Assembly: GCF_034355335.1 (NCBI RefSeq)
Contig: NZ_CP136422.1
Coordinates: forward strand, 3,258,501 to 3,322,500
DNA length: 64,000 nucleotides
Direction of reading: 5' to 3'
DNA from: Blautia coccoides
Lineage (GTDB): Bacteria; Bacillota; Clostridia; Lachnospirales; Lachnospiraceae
The notes below the pieces were generated by a model. The model was given only the letters and a program-made list of their open reading frames with translations. It was not told the origin of the DNA and did not search any database. Positions 16,991 through 24,412 of the stretch are shown here, piece after piece (within the stretch, counting starts at the first letter, position 1; each line of letters starts with the position of its first letter). Position numbers and translations under genes: made by a program.

Positions 16991-17075
16991 ATATCCACGC
17001 AAAAATAAAGCCACTTGACACAAAAAAAGAGGCCTCCCATGAATATAACCTATCTTCTGATAACATGACAAACAT
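16989..17075 (-). CDS. Leader peptide controlling the ABC-F gene
   Basis: 28-codon reading frame starting ATG TTT GTC ATG (17073-17075) with AGGAGG six bases upstream, ending ...TTT ATT TTT GCG TGG ATA TAA. The encoded peptide begins MFVMLSEDRLYSWEAS and ends GFIFAWI. Its stop lies at the base of the attenuator stem. This is the layout known for antibiotic-induced ribosome-mediated attenuation of ABC-F genes: a ribosome slowed on the leader by the drug prevents terminator formation. A second mini-frame, ATG AGA AAA TAA, lies further upstream at about 17126-17137 behind GAGAGGTG. Translation is inferred, not shown. Confidence 0.7.
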   Translation of the reverse strand: MFVMLSEDRLYSWEASFFVSSGFIFAWI

Positions 17076-17169
17076 CCGATACCTCCTGGTATCGTTCTTA
17101 CAGTTCCGCATGTTTTCAAAAAATAGATTATTTTCTCATCGTAGCACCTCTCTCAAATATTCTGAAGAC

Positions 17170-17198
17170 AGCATACCACAACCGGAAATGCATTTCAA
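17170..17198 (-). promoter_or_regulatory. Promoter of the ABC-F leader transcript
   Basis: On the minus strand TTGAAA (17193-17198), 17 bp, TATGCT (17170-17175). The start point would fall near 17163, leaving about 90 nt before the leader peptide and about 260 nt before the ABC-F start codon. Confidence 0.65.
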
Positions 17199-17230
17199 GT
17201 ATTTTTTCTCCCACTTCCCGTATCTGGTTA

Positions 17231-18187
17231 CTATCCCGGAAGCTGTTTTCCCAACTGCGTATATACCTTCACTGCATCCTCCACATGATACTGCCTTGTC
17301 TCATGGTCTCCCCTGGCATGGGCGGTAATGAGGATGTACTCTTTTTGGCCGATCACCGCCAGACTGGCAAGACAGAGTCCTGCCTCTTTCGTATACCCTG
17401 TTTTTCCTCCCAGGATCTCCCCGTCTGTCACAGCCGCGCTGTTCATCTCCTGGAACATGGTGCTGGCAAATGTGAATCCCTCAGGATGACATGCAGATGG
17501 ATTTGTGCTGTAGCTGCTGCTGGTAAACACCTGGCGGAAGGTGTCGCCGGCCAATGCATACCGAAGAAGTACGGAGATATCCCTGACTGTGGAGTAATGA
17601 TCCTCATCCTGAAGACCTGTAGAATTCGTAAAATGGGTATGTTCCATTCCAAGCTCCTTTGCTTTTTCATTCATCATGTCCACAAAAACCTCTTCTGAGC
17701 CGGCGATCCTATCAGCAAAGGTCAGACAACACTCCGCACCGGATGGAAGCAGCACCCCATAGAGCAGATCCAGCCCCACAGCCTCTTCACCGGGGCAAAA
17801 CCCAGCCATGGATGCCCCCTCCTCATAAAGCTTTGGGAAAATTTCTTCTGGAACGATAATTCTTTCCTGTAGATCCCCGATATTCTCAACAGCGAGAACT
17901 GCTGTCATGATTTTTGTAAGGGAAGCCGGATATATTTTTTCATCTGCTTTTTTCTCCCCCAGGACTTTCCCTGTTTCCAGCTCTACCAGAATGGCATTCG
18001 GACTGTTCAGTCCGCTCAAGCTTTCCCTCCCCCCTTTATCCTGTCCTAAAACAAAATACGCGGTAAAACTCAGCAGGACCACAGACAGCATAACTGCCGC
18101 CAACACGCGTCTCCTCCTTCGCTGTCTTCTTCGCTGCCTTATTGTCATCCTCCTGCCTGTTTTTCCTGTTCTTTCTCTTTTTTCCAT
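17231..18187 (-). CDS. Serine-type D-Ala-D-Ala carboxypeptidase (peptidase S11, DacF-like)
   Basis: 318 residues. A very basic N-terminus (RRQRRRRR) precedes one membrane anchor (about 28-48), so the protein is exported or membrane-tethered. Penicillin-binding motifs are SLTK (about residue 89, catalytic Ser), SGA at LLPSGAECC in place of SxN, and KTG in LGGKTGYT. It trims the terminal D-Ala of peptidoglycan pentapeptides. It lacks the long C-terminal domain of DacA, which suits short DacF/VanY-like S11 enzymes. It is directly downstream of a VanRS-like pair on the same strand, so it is probably the target of that system, lowering the D-Ala-D-Ala that glycopeptides bind. An upstream inverted repeat surrounds a TATAAT box. 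Confidence 0.88.
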   Translation of the reverse strand: MEKRERTGKTGRRMTIRQRRRQRRRRRVLAAVMLSVVLLSFTAYFVLGQDKGGRESLSGLNSPNAILVELETGKVLGEKKADEKIYPASLTKIMTAVLAVENIGDLQERIIVPEEIFPKLYEEGASMAGFCPGEEAVGLDLLYGVLLPSGAECCLTFADRIAGSEEVFVDMMNEKAKELGMEHTHFTNSTGLQDEDHYSTVRDISVLLRYALAGDTFRQVFTSSSYSTNPSACHPEGFTFASTMFQEMNSAAVTDGEILGGKTGYTKEAGLCLASLAVIGQKEYILITAHARGDHETRQYHVEDAVKVYTQLGKQLPG

Positions 18188-18215
18188 TCTGCCTGCACAT
18201 CCTCTCTGTATATAT

Positions 18216-18265
18216 AAAGAACTCCCCTGTTCTCAAAGACATTATATCTTTTCGGGGAGTTCTTT
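18216..18265 (-). promoter_or_regulatory. Inverted repeat around a -10 box upstream of the carboxypeptidase
   Basis: AAAGAACTCCCC (18216-18227) and GGGGAGTTCTTT (18254-18265) form a perfect 12-bp inverted repeat with a 26-bp spacer. On the minus strand the spacer contains TATAAT (18241-18246). It may be an operator for the neighbouring VanR-like regulator, or fold as a hairpin in the 5' UTR or as a terminator for the upstream kinase gene. Confidence 0.5.
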
Positions 18266-18325
18266 CCTTTAATATTCAGTTGATATTTTCCTAAGAAAAT
18301 CCTAAGATGTGGTTATTTCTCAGAA

Positions 18326-19480
18326 TCAGTGCAGTGGAAGTGACACGCAGAATACAGTCAGTTCCTCCTTACTCTCAGCCCGGAGACATCCCCCGTGCTG
18401 CTCTATGATCTCTTTTGCGATCGCCAGCCCCAGTCCTGCGCCGCCTGTATTGCTGCCGCGTGCTTCATCCAACCGGAAAAACTTTTCAAATATGGATTCC
18501 AGCTTCTGTTTAGGTATGGTTTTTCCCTTATTTGCAAAAGAAATCTCTACCGCCTCGTCTGTCTCCCTGGCAGTGATCTCAATAGCAGTGTCCGGATAAC
18601 TGTATGCCACTGCGTTTTTCAAAATATTATTGAACACCCTTGCCAGCTTTTCCGGGTCTCCATACAGCCTTAAGTTTTCATCCGCATGCAGAATTGCTGT
18701 GTTTCCATGGGCTGAGAGGATCGGATAAAACTCATCCATCATCTGAACCAGCATATAATACAGGTCAATGGTCTCTTTTTCCAGGGGGATCTCCTGAAGA
18801 TTATAGCGGGTGATCTCAAAAAACTCATTCAGCAGACTTTCCAGACGGCATGCCTTATCAAAAGCGATCCCTACATATCTTTCCTTCTGTTCCTCCGGCA
18901 TATCCGGTGCCTCCCTTAAGAGACTCAGGTATCCCATCACAGAGGTAAGGGGTGTCTTCAGGTCATGAGCCAGATATGTCAGCAGATCACTCTTGCGCCT
19001 GGATTCCTCCTTTAATATCTGTTCATGGCGCTGCATGGTGTTTTTTACACGCTCCATCTCTGTTCCAATCTCTTCATACCGGCTGGTAAATAACGCCTCC
19101 GCATCGGCATTTTCCGTATCCATATATATACGGATCAGCTTTCCCGCTTCTTTCCTGGCGTCCGCCACCTTGTGCTTTGTATAGAAATGGATCACAAGGC
19201 TGATGACTGCTGCCATAAACAGAACTATGGCGCAAAAACATTTGAGCAGAAAATCTTTGAGCACTGACCAGGATATCTCCTGGCTGTAAAACAAATCCCC
19301 CGTCTCTGTATTGCCATGAGACGTAATGATTACAAATTTGTTGGCAAACCAGTCCAAAAACAGACCGTTTCCAAATGTATCCACCAAATAAAAAATACCG
19401 TAACAGACAATAAGGATTCCATAAATACCCATAATAATTTTTAACAGAAACAGTATTCTACCCTTCAATTTTGTATCCAT
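18326..19480 (-). CDS. VanS-like sensor histidine kinase
   Basis: About 384 residues from the ATG at 19480. TM1 is at about 8-33 and TM2 at about 85-110, with an extracytoplasmic loop of about 50 residues. The HisKA box is LLTYLAHDLKTPLTSVMGYLSLL (phospho-His in AHDLKTP), with N-box NILKNAVAYS, G1 EISFANKGKTI and G2 GAGLGLAIAKEIIEQHGG. The start ATG overlaps the end of the regulator gene by 23 bp. The H-box and arrangement with an S11 carboxypeptidase resemble VanS-type glycopeptide-response kinases, but no VanH/A/X ligase genes are present. The signal is therefore only presumed to be a cell-wall one. Confidence 0.87.
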   Translation of the reverse strand: MDTKLKGRILFLLKIIMGIYGILIVCYGIFYLVDTFGNGLFLDWFANKFVIITSHGNTETGDLFYSQEISWSVLKDFLLKCFCAIVLFMAAVISLVIHFYTKHKVADARKEAGKLIRIYMDTENADAEALFTSRYEEIGTEMERVKNTMQRHEQILKEESRRKSDLLTYLAHDLKTPLTSVMGYLSLLREAPDMPEEQKERYVGIAFDKACRLESLLNEFFEITRYNLQEIPLEKETIDLYYMLVQMMDEFYPILSAHGNTAILHADENLRLYGDPEKLARVFNNILKNAVAYSYPDTAIEITARETDEAVEISFANKGKTIPKQKLESIFEKFFRLDEARGSNTGGAGLGLAIAKEIIEQHGGCLRAESKEELTVFCVSLPLH

Positions 19481-20153
19481 ACCCCCAGACCGTCTTAATA
19501 TATCTTGGATTTTCAAAAGAATCATTCATTTTTTCCCTCAGATGGCGGATGTGCACCGTTATGGTATTATTGCTCTTGCTGAAGTACTCGTCTCCCCAAA
19601 TCTCATGGAAGAGTTCCTCCGCGCTCACCACCTTTCCCTTCTCCCGGCAGAGGATCTGGAGAATGGAAAACTCTGTAGGGGTCAGGGAGAGTATTTTCTC
19701 ATCCAGTGTACACTCATGGGTCCTGATATTCAGCACAAGTCCTGAATGTTCCAGAATGTCCTTATCCGCTTCATAACCGGAATTATATCTCTTATATCTG
19801 CGAAGCTGGGCTTTTACTCTCGCCACCAGCTCCAGAGGTCGAAACGGTTTTGTGATATAATCATCTGCCCCAAGACTCAGCCCCGTTATCTTATCCAGCT
19901 CTTCCCCTTTTGCTGTCAGCATGATCACAGGAAATGTATATTTTTCCCTTATCTTCCTGCATATCTCCAGGCCGCTCATACCGGGAAGCATAATATCCAG
20001 TAAAGCCAGATCGATCTTTTCCCTTTGGATGCAGGCAAGGGCTTCCTCTGCCTTATAATATTTATAAACCTGATAATTCTCATTTTCCAGGTACAGGGCT
20101 ACCAGATCCGCGATCTCCTTCTCATCATCTACTACCAGTATCTCTTCTGCCAT
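19458..20153 (-). CDS. VanR-like OmpR-family response regulator
   Basis: 231 residues. The receiver has DDEKE near residues 9-13, phospho-Asp in LALLDIMLPGMSG, Thr in MLTAKG and Lys in TKPFRP. The C-terminal winged helix ends YIKTVWGYGYKIEG. The ATG at 20153 is preceded by AAGGAGG; an upstream in-frame ATG has no site. It is first in a regulator-kinase-carboxypeptidase unit and presumably activates the carboxypeptidase gene on phosphorylation. Confidence 0.88.
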   Translation of the reverse strand: MAEEILVVDDEKEIADLVALYLENENYQVYKYYKAEEALACIQREKIDLALLDIMLPGMSGLEICRKIREKYTFPVIMLTAKGEELDKITGLSLGADDYITKPFRPLELVARVKAQLRRYKRYNSGYEADKDILEHSGLVLNIRTHECTLDEKILSLTPTEFSILQILCREKGKVVSAEELFHEIWGDEYFSKSNNTITVHIRHLREKMNDSFENPRYIKTVWGYGYKIEG

Positions 20154-20233
20154 TGTTTCGCTTCCTCCTTCACGCATCTATCATACCAGGAAATCACTAA
20201 GAATTTATTAATTTTATCATAAGTTTTTGTATT

Positions 20234-20728
20234 TCAGTGCATAAGAATATTTCTATCCCTGAAATACGCAGCGATCGAAGTGATAAACTGTCCATTGCTT
20301 GGACGTTTCTGGACATAATGGTTAGTGATCTCCTGATACAGCTCCCGGTTGCCGCGCTCCCACATCACCTCGATCGCATGACGGATATTCCGCTCCACAC
20401 TGGAAGGAGACGCATCACAGAGAGATGCCACCTGGGGATACAGGCACTTCATCATTCCATTCATACTGCTGTTCCCGTCCACCTCCAGTTCAATGGCTTT
20501 TCTCAGATACATATGCCCCTTTAAATTCGGCGTGATCCCCAGCCTGTTCAGCAGGATCCCTGTACGCGCCCCCGTGTCCATATCCACCAATAGCTCCTGT
20601 AAATAACCGGTCATATTTTCTGTGTTCCCGTCCTTTTTTTTGGTTATCCCTGCCTGCAGCACATATTGAAGAGCTATTTCCAATATCCTTCCATCCGACA
20701 GCATTTCTTGAAAATTTTCATTATTCAT
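20234..20728 (-). CDS. Spo0A C-terminal-domain protein without receiver
   Basis: 164 residues. The C-terminal two-thirds (about 58-162) match the Spo0A effector domain: LNRLGITPNLKGHMYLRKAIELEV, LYPQVASLCDASPSSVERNIRHAIEVMWERGN and a KRPSNGQFITSIAAYFR tail. The SSVERNIRHAIEVMWERGN segment is the conserved recognition-helix region. The N-terminal about 55 residues are not a phospho-receiver: no acidic pocket and no phospho-Asp. It may thus bind 0A-box-like DNA constitutively or heterodimerise with Spo0A. It is divergent from an XRE regulator gene across an operator-like palindrome. Annotation as the master regulator spo0A itself would be wrong. Confidence 0.85.
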   Translation of the reverse strand: MNNENFQEMLSDGRILEIALQYVLQAGITKKKDGNTENMTGYLQELLVDMDTGARTGILLNRLGITPNLKGHMYLRKAIELEVDGNSSMNGMMKCLYPQVASLCDASPSSVERNIRHAIEVMWERGNRELYQEITNHYVQKRPSNGQFITSIAAYFRDRNILMH

Positions 20729-20766
20729 GGTATATTTCCTCCCAAACAGACTATTTCTCAGTAATT

Positions 20767-20795
20767 TTGTAAGACACGAATGTGTCTATTATAAA
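20767..20795 (+). promoter_or_regulatory. Promoter with palindromic operator for the XRE regulator
   Basis: TTGTAA (20767-20772), 17 bp, TATAAA (20790-20795). The spacer holds the perfect palindrome AGACAC-GAAT-GTGTCT (20772-20787), so a repressor bound there would block RNA polymerase. It is shared with the divergent Spo0A-like gene, so it may control both. Confidence 0.65.
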
Positions 20796-20860
20796 AAACC
20801 CCTATATACTTGTCAACGCAGCACGCTGCCATATTATTCCATATTTGGAAGGAACATACA

Positions 20861-21607
20861 ATGAACCATAAAAAAATCAAAGAAATCATGAAGGCACAGG
20901 GCTATACCATAGAGATGCTGTCCCTGATCAGCAATATTCCCGTGGGAACACTTTCCAAGATCATAAGCGGGATCACTGCCAACCCCAGATACGAAACTAT
21001 GTCAGCCATAGCAAAAGCACTCAACTGCTCTCTGGATGAATTTTCAGGGCGTTCTGTCGCTATTCCTTATGACTATGAAGAATATCTCCGCCGTTTCAAA
21101 CTGCTGCCCTCCTGCCAGAAGGAATACATCAAATATGTGATCGATCTGGAATACGACCGCATGGTACATATGAAGACCGATGAAACCATGTCCCTGAGAT
21201 GTTATGAGTTTACCAGCATTGTTGACGGCTGGGTCGAATTTGACAGTGTAAAAACCCACAATGTAACCATAGATAAAAATCCTCTGACGGAAAGCTGTAC
21301 CTTTCTGGTATGGGTACGCACCGATTTACTGGAGCCAAAATTTTTCAAAAATTCTGTTCTGGGTTTTCACCGCAATGACGGCCTGCGTCCCAAAAACGGC
21401 GAAATATGGATGGTACTTCATTACGGACTGCTGTTTATCGGAAGATTTTATAAAAACCATGAGAGGATCGTCCTGAAATCACTGAACGGAACCATTGATG
21501 ACATTCCCATTACAGATTATCACCAATACCGGCGGGTGGGTCGCTATGTGGGATGCATGGATGTCCCTGAGCTGACTAAGGAGAGGACCGCTCTCCGGCA
21601 GGATTAA
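20861..21607 (+). CDS. XRE-family regulator with S24/LexA-like C-terminal region
   Basis: 248 residues from the ATG at 20861 (GGAAGGA upstream). The N-terminal XRE helix-turn-helix is IKEIMKAQGYTIEMLSLISNIPVGTLSKIISGITANPRYETMSAIAKALNCSLDEF (about 4-60). The C-terminal half (about 120-245) has the beta-rich pattern of LexA/S24 domains, for example NDGLRPKNGEIWMVLHYGLLFIGRFYKN. I do not find the Ala-Gly cleavage site or the Ser/Lys dyad with certainty, so self-cleavage is doubtful. It probably represses its own promoter through the AGACAC/GTGTCT palindrome. No phage genes are next to it. Confidence 0.75.
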   Translation: MNHKKIKEIMKAQGYTIEMLSLISNIPVGTLSKIISGITANPRYETMSAIAKALNCSLDEFSGRSVAIPYDYEEYLRRFKLLPSCQKEYIKYVIDLEYDRMVHMKTDETMSLRCYEFTSIVDGWVEFDSVKTHNVTIDKNPLTESCTFLVWVRTDLLEPKFFKNSVLGFHRNDGLRPKNGEIWMVLHYGLLFIGRFYKNHERIVLKSLNGTIDDIPITDYHQYRRVGRYVGCMDVPELTKERTALRQD

Positions 21608-21630
21608 CCTGCCAAAAGCGGCCCTCTTCC

Positions 21631-22251
21631 CTATTTCTTTCTGTTTCTTATCACAATCCCCGCTGCAGTCAGCAAAATGCCTGCTGCCCCCAGCCATATT
21701 TTATTTTCCGTTTTTCCCTGCATGAGGGAGAACAGAAAAAATTTTCCAAGATACTTCTCTCCTGCCCCATAGCAGCAGATATAATAAAACACCGGTATCA
21801 TATAGGCGATGGCCAGATTATCTGTGATCCCATAAGCAAAAATCCCAAGCCCCCCAAGAAAAATACAGCTTGCCATCGCACATAAAAAATAGGTTCCAAA
21901 GGGGAATGTACACTCCCCCAGTTTCATCCGAAATAAAATAAACAAATTCATCAATGCCAAACCCAAACCCGCCTGCAGCAGCCGCAATAGCTGGACATTT
22001 CTCACCGGATACTCCTTGCTTGCCAGCAGATCCCGAATATCCTTATTCTGCTCCGGCATAAAAAGCGGTGTCAGAAGCACAATTCCCAGCAGTGAAAAAT
22101 ACATGTCTAAAACCTGTCCTGCCTGATACCGGTTCAGCGCTTCCATCCCCACGATCACCGGAGCGAGAAGACAAAACAGCAGAGCAGCAGCCAAATGTCC
22201 GACATAATGGTTTTTAAAGTGTTCCTTTTCTATGGATAAAATTCTTTCCAC
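21631..22251 (-). CDS. ABC transporter membrane protein, second permease
   Basis: About 206 residues with five or six hydrophobic segments and a basic C-terminus (RNRKK). It begins with a GTG (22249-22251) inside the end of the preceding permease gene, overlapping by 38 bp; GGGAGG is close upstream, so the exact start is uncertain. No soluble domain. It is the last gene of a response regulator-kinase-ATPase-permease-permease unit and probably completes the membrane channel of that exporter. The family is not recognised beyond ABC-2-like membrane protein. Confidence 0.7.
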   Translation of the reverse strand: MERILSIEKEHFKNHYVGHLAAALLFCLLAPVIVGMEALNRYQAGQVLDMYFSLLGIVLLTPLFMPEQNKDIRDLLASKEYPVRNVQLLRLLQAGLGLALMNLFILFRMKLGECTFPFGTYFLCAMASCIFLGGLGIFAYGITDNLAIAYMIPVFYYICCYGAGEKYLGKFFLFSLMQGKTENKIWLGAAGILLTAAGIVIRNRKK

Positions 22252-23467
22252 GGCCTCCCAGCACCCCTTTCCGTTTCATGTGATATATGAGCACAGTACC
22301 TGCCATGAGGAGCACGGCCAGCCCGGTGTACAGAAGTCTGTTCTTAACCATCTGCCCGAACACGGACAGCCATACCTCTGTGGCCTGGTCATTGTTAAAC
22401 CTGGGGATCAGGTTCCATCCCACCGTACCTGTCAGCTTTGTTCCCCCTGCGCTGATACTTACGATCCAGACCACTACCTGCACCAAAATGGCGGCCGGCC
22501 CCCCAAATAGTTCCGCCAGGAAGAACCCTAATGCCAGTACAAAGGCTGTTTCCGGAAGGATCCATCCCAGTATATATTTTCCGTAGGCCAGCACATCCAC
22601 TGACACGCCCATCTGATGCCCATAATAAACACACTGCAGCGTAGGCATGACAGACAACAAAAACAGCGGCACTAAGATCAAAAATACCATGGAAAAATAA
22701 CGGGCCGCAATGATGGTAACAGAGGACGCTCTTCTGGCATAGATCACTTCCTGTGCCATGGAACGTCTGTCCCTAAGTGTTCTGGTAACTGCCAGGAATA
22801 CCGGAAGAAGTCCCAGAATGATCCCCATATAATCACAGAACAGTCTGGCTTTTCCTCTGGAAATCCGGTCCGTATACAGACTGGCATCATAGGTTTTTTT
22901 AGCGTCCTCGTATGTGGCATAGGTCATCGCATTGTTTTTTACATTCTCCACATCATAGCTGGTGCCTCCGCCAATGATTTCATCTGCCTTTTTCATATGT
23001 CTCAAAAACTTGTCATACGGCAGGCTCTCTGCCGGTGAAAGAACCGGCGGATTGACTCCTGTTATCTGTATGACTGCACTGTCATCTGTCTGATTTTTAA
23101 AATCCGGCACATAAATGGCCTCTGTGTATCCCTCCTCCATTCCGGTACAGTCAATCAGGATCTGATGGATCTTCTCCTGCTTTTCCTTGTTCAGGACCAC
23201 ATTTTTATAAAAGCCCATAGGGTAAGCGGTATAACTGTTTTCCTCATATTCTCCTGCAAGTATGGCAAGGGTTGCCCCCATGATCTGCTGCTTATCAGAG
23301 CTTGCTTTGACTCCGTAGCTCTCTTCCTGTCCTTTTAAGGGTTCTGAATACGGGGTAAAGCTTCCCACCTGGCTTACGTAGAAAAAAATCAGTGCAGCCA
23401 GAAACAGGTAATAGATCAGACTTTTGAGCATCTGCCCGCATTCTTTGGCAAACAGTTTAAAAAACAT
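22214..23467 (-). CDS. ABC-2-type permease with large extracytoplasmic insert
   Basis: 417 residues. TM1 is at about 15-32, then about 170 residues of soluble, probably external sequence (33-205), then five hydrophobic segments. The ATG overlaps the ATPase stop by one base (TAATG), giving tight coupling. The long insert after TM1 resembles ABC-2 permeases of bacitracin/lantibiotic exporters. Works with the ATPase immediately upstream and the smaller permease downstream; the substrate is not visible in the sequence, but the adjacent two-component system suggests an antimicrobial or envelope signal. Confidence 0.8.
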   Translation of the reverse strand: MFFKLFAKECGQMLKSLIYYLFLAALIFFYVSQVGSFTPYSEPLKGQEESYGVKASSDKQQIMGATLAILAGEYEENSYTAYPMGFYKNVVLNKEKQEKIHQILIDCTGMEEGYTEAIYVPDFKNQTDDSAVIQITGVNPPVLSPAESLPYDKFLRHMKKADEIIGGGTSYDVENVKNNAMTYATYEDAKKTYDASLYTDRISRGKARLFCDYMGIILGLLPVFLAVTRTLRDRRSMAQEVIYARRASSVTIIAARYFSMVFLILVPLFLLSVMPTLQCVYYGHQMGVSVDVLAYGKYILGWILPETAFVLALGFFLAELFGGPAAILVQVVVWIVSISAGGTKLTGTVGWNLIPRFNNDQATEVWLSVFGQMVKNRLLYTGLAVLLMAGTVLIYHMKRKGVLGGRGKNFIHRKGTL

Positions 23468-24345
23468 TATTTCCCCCTCCTCTCCTCCTGCATCAGATAC
23501 ATATAGGCATCCTCCACATTGGCCTCACATATCTGCGCATCGCTGAAAGGTTTTTCATCCGAGATCAGACGGACAGAGGCATGATTCCCCTGCATCATCA
23601 TACTGGTAACCGTGTAATGATCCCTGATACTCTCCAGTTCCATCCTGGACACCTGGGCACTGTATATCCTGCCGGCAGCTTCCTCCAGAAGTTCTGTGAC
23701 AGTCCCCTGAAAGAGCACACAGCCACGGTTCAGAACCGCTATATCCTCACAGGTAGCCTCCACATCCCCCACAATATGTGTGGAGAGTATGACGATCCTG
23801 TCCTTTGCCGTCTCACTGAGCAGGTTGCGAAAACGTACCCTCTCTTCCGGATCAAGCCCTGCAGTGGGTTCATCCACAATCAGCACTTTAGGGTCATGGA
23901 GCAGAGCCTGAGCAATTCCCAACCTCCTGCGCATTCCTCCTGACATGGCGCGCACTTTTGTTTTTACATCATCCGTCAGGTTTACCTGCTCCAGCAGTGA
24001 CGGGATCCGTTCCTTTCTTGCCGGCTTGGACAGCCCAGACAATACTCCGAGATAATCCATGGCCTCATATACAGACATATTCCCATACATGGAAAAATCC
24101 TGGGGCAGATAACCGATGATCTTCCGAATCTCCCTGTCATTATCAATATTGATCCCACACACATGAATGTCCCCTTCTGTTTTCTGCAGCAGAGTGGCAA
24201 TGATCTTCATAAGTGTTGTCTTGCCGGCGCCATTTGGTCCCAAAAGGCCGAACATACCCTTGTGGATGGTCAGATCCACATGTTTCAGAGCCTGCTTTTT
24301 TCCATAAGTTTTACTCAGATTTTTAATCACTATCTTCGTATCCAT
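23467..24345 (-). CDS. ABC transporter ATP-binding protein
   Basis: 292 residues. Walker A GPNGAGKTT (about 34-42), Q-loop GYLPQDFSMYGNMSV, signature MSGGMRRRLG, Walker B VLIVDEPTAGLDP and switch H in LSTHIV. The C-terminal about 70 residues form the extension usual in ATPases of ABC-2 exporters. It is preceded by a 67-bp gap after the kinase gene and coupled to the permease downstream by TAATG. Together with 21631-23467 it forms one exporter. Confidence 0.9.
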   Translation of the reverse strand: MDTKIVIKNLSKTYGKKQALKHVDLTIHKGMFGLLGPNGAGKTTLMKIIATLLQKTEGDIHVCGINIDNDREIRKIIGYLPQDFSMYGNMSVYEAMDYLGVLSGLSKPARKERIPSLLEQVNLTDDVKTKVRAMSGGMRRRLGIAQALLHDPKVLIVDEPTAGLDPEERVRFRNLLSETAKDRIVILSTHIVGDVEATCEDIAVLNRGCVLFQGTVTELLEEAAGRIYSAQVSRMELESIRDHYTVTSMMMQGNHASVRLISDEKPFSDAQICEANVEDAYMYLMQEERRGK

Positions 24346-24412
24346 ATTATATCCCCTATTTCCTTTCTTCTTGTCTGAGTCCTATCATAAAAGAAAAATC
24401 TCTATACTTTCC

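Noticed and set aside
19458..20153. A complete glycopeptide (van) resistance cluster
   Set aside because: No D-Ala-D-Lac/Ser ligase, VanH or VanX gene lies in the window; only regulator, kinase and an S11 carboxypeptidase.
20234..20728. spo0A itself
   Set aside because: The N-terminus lacks the receiver domain and phospho-Asp.
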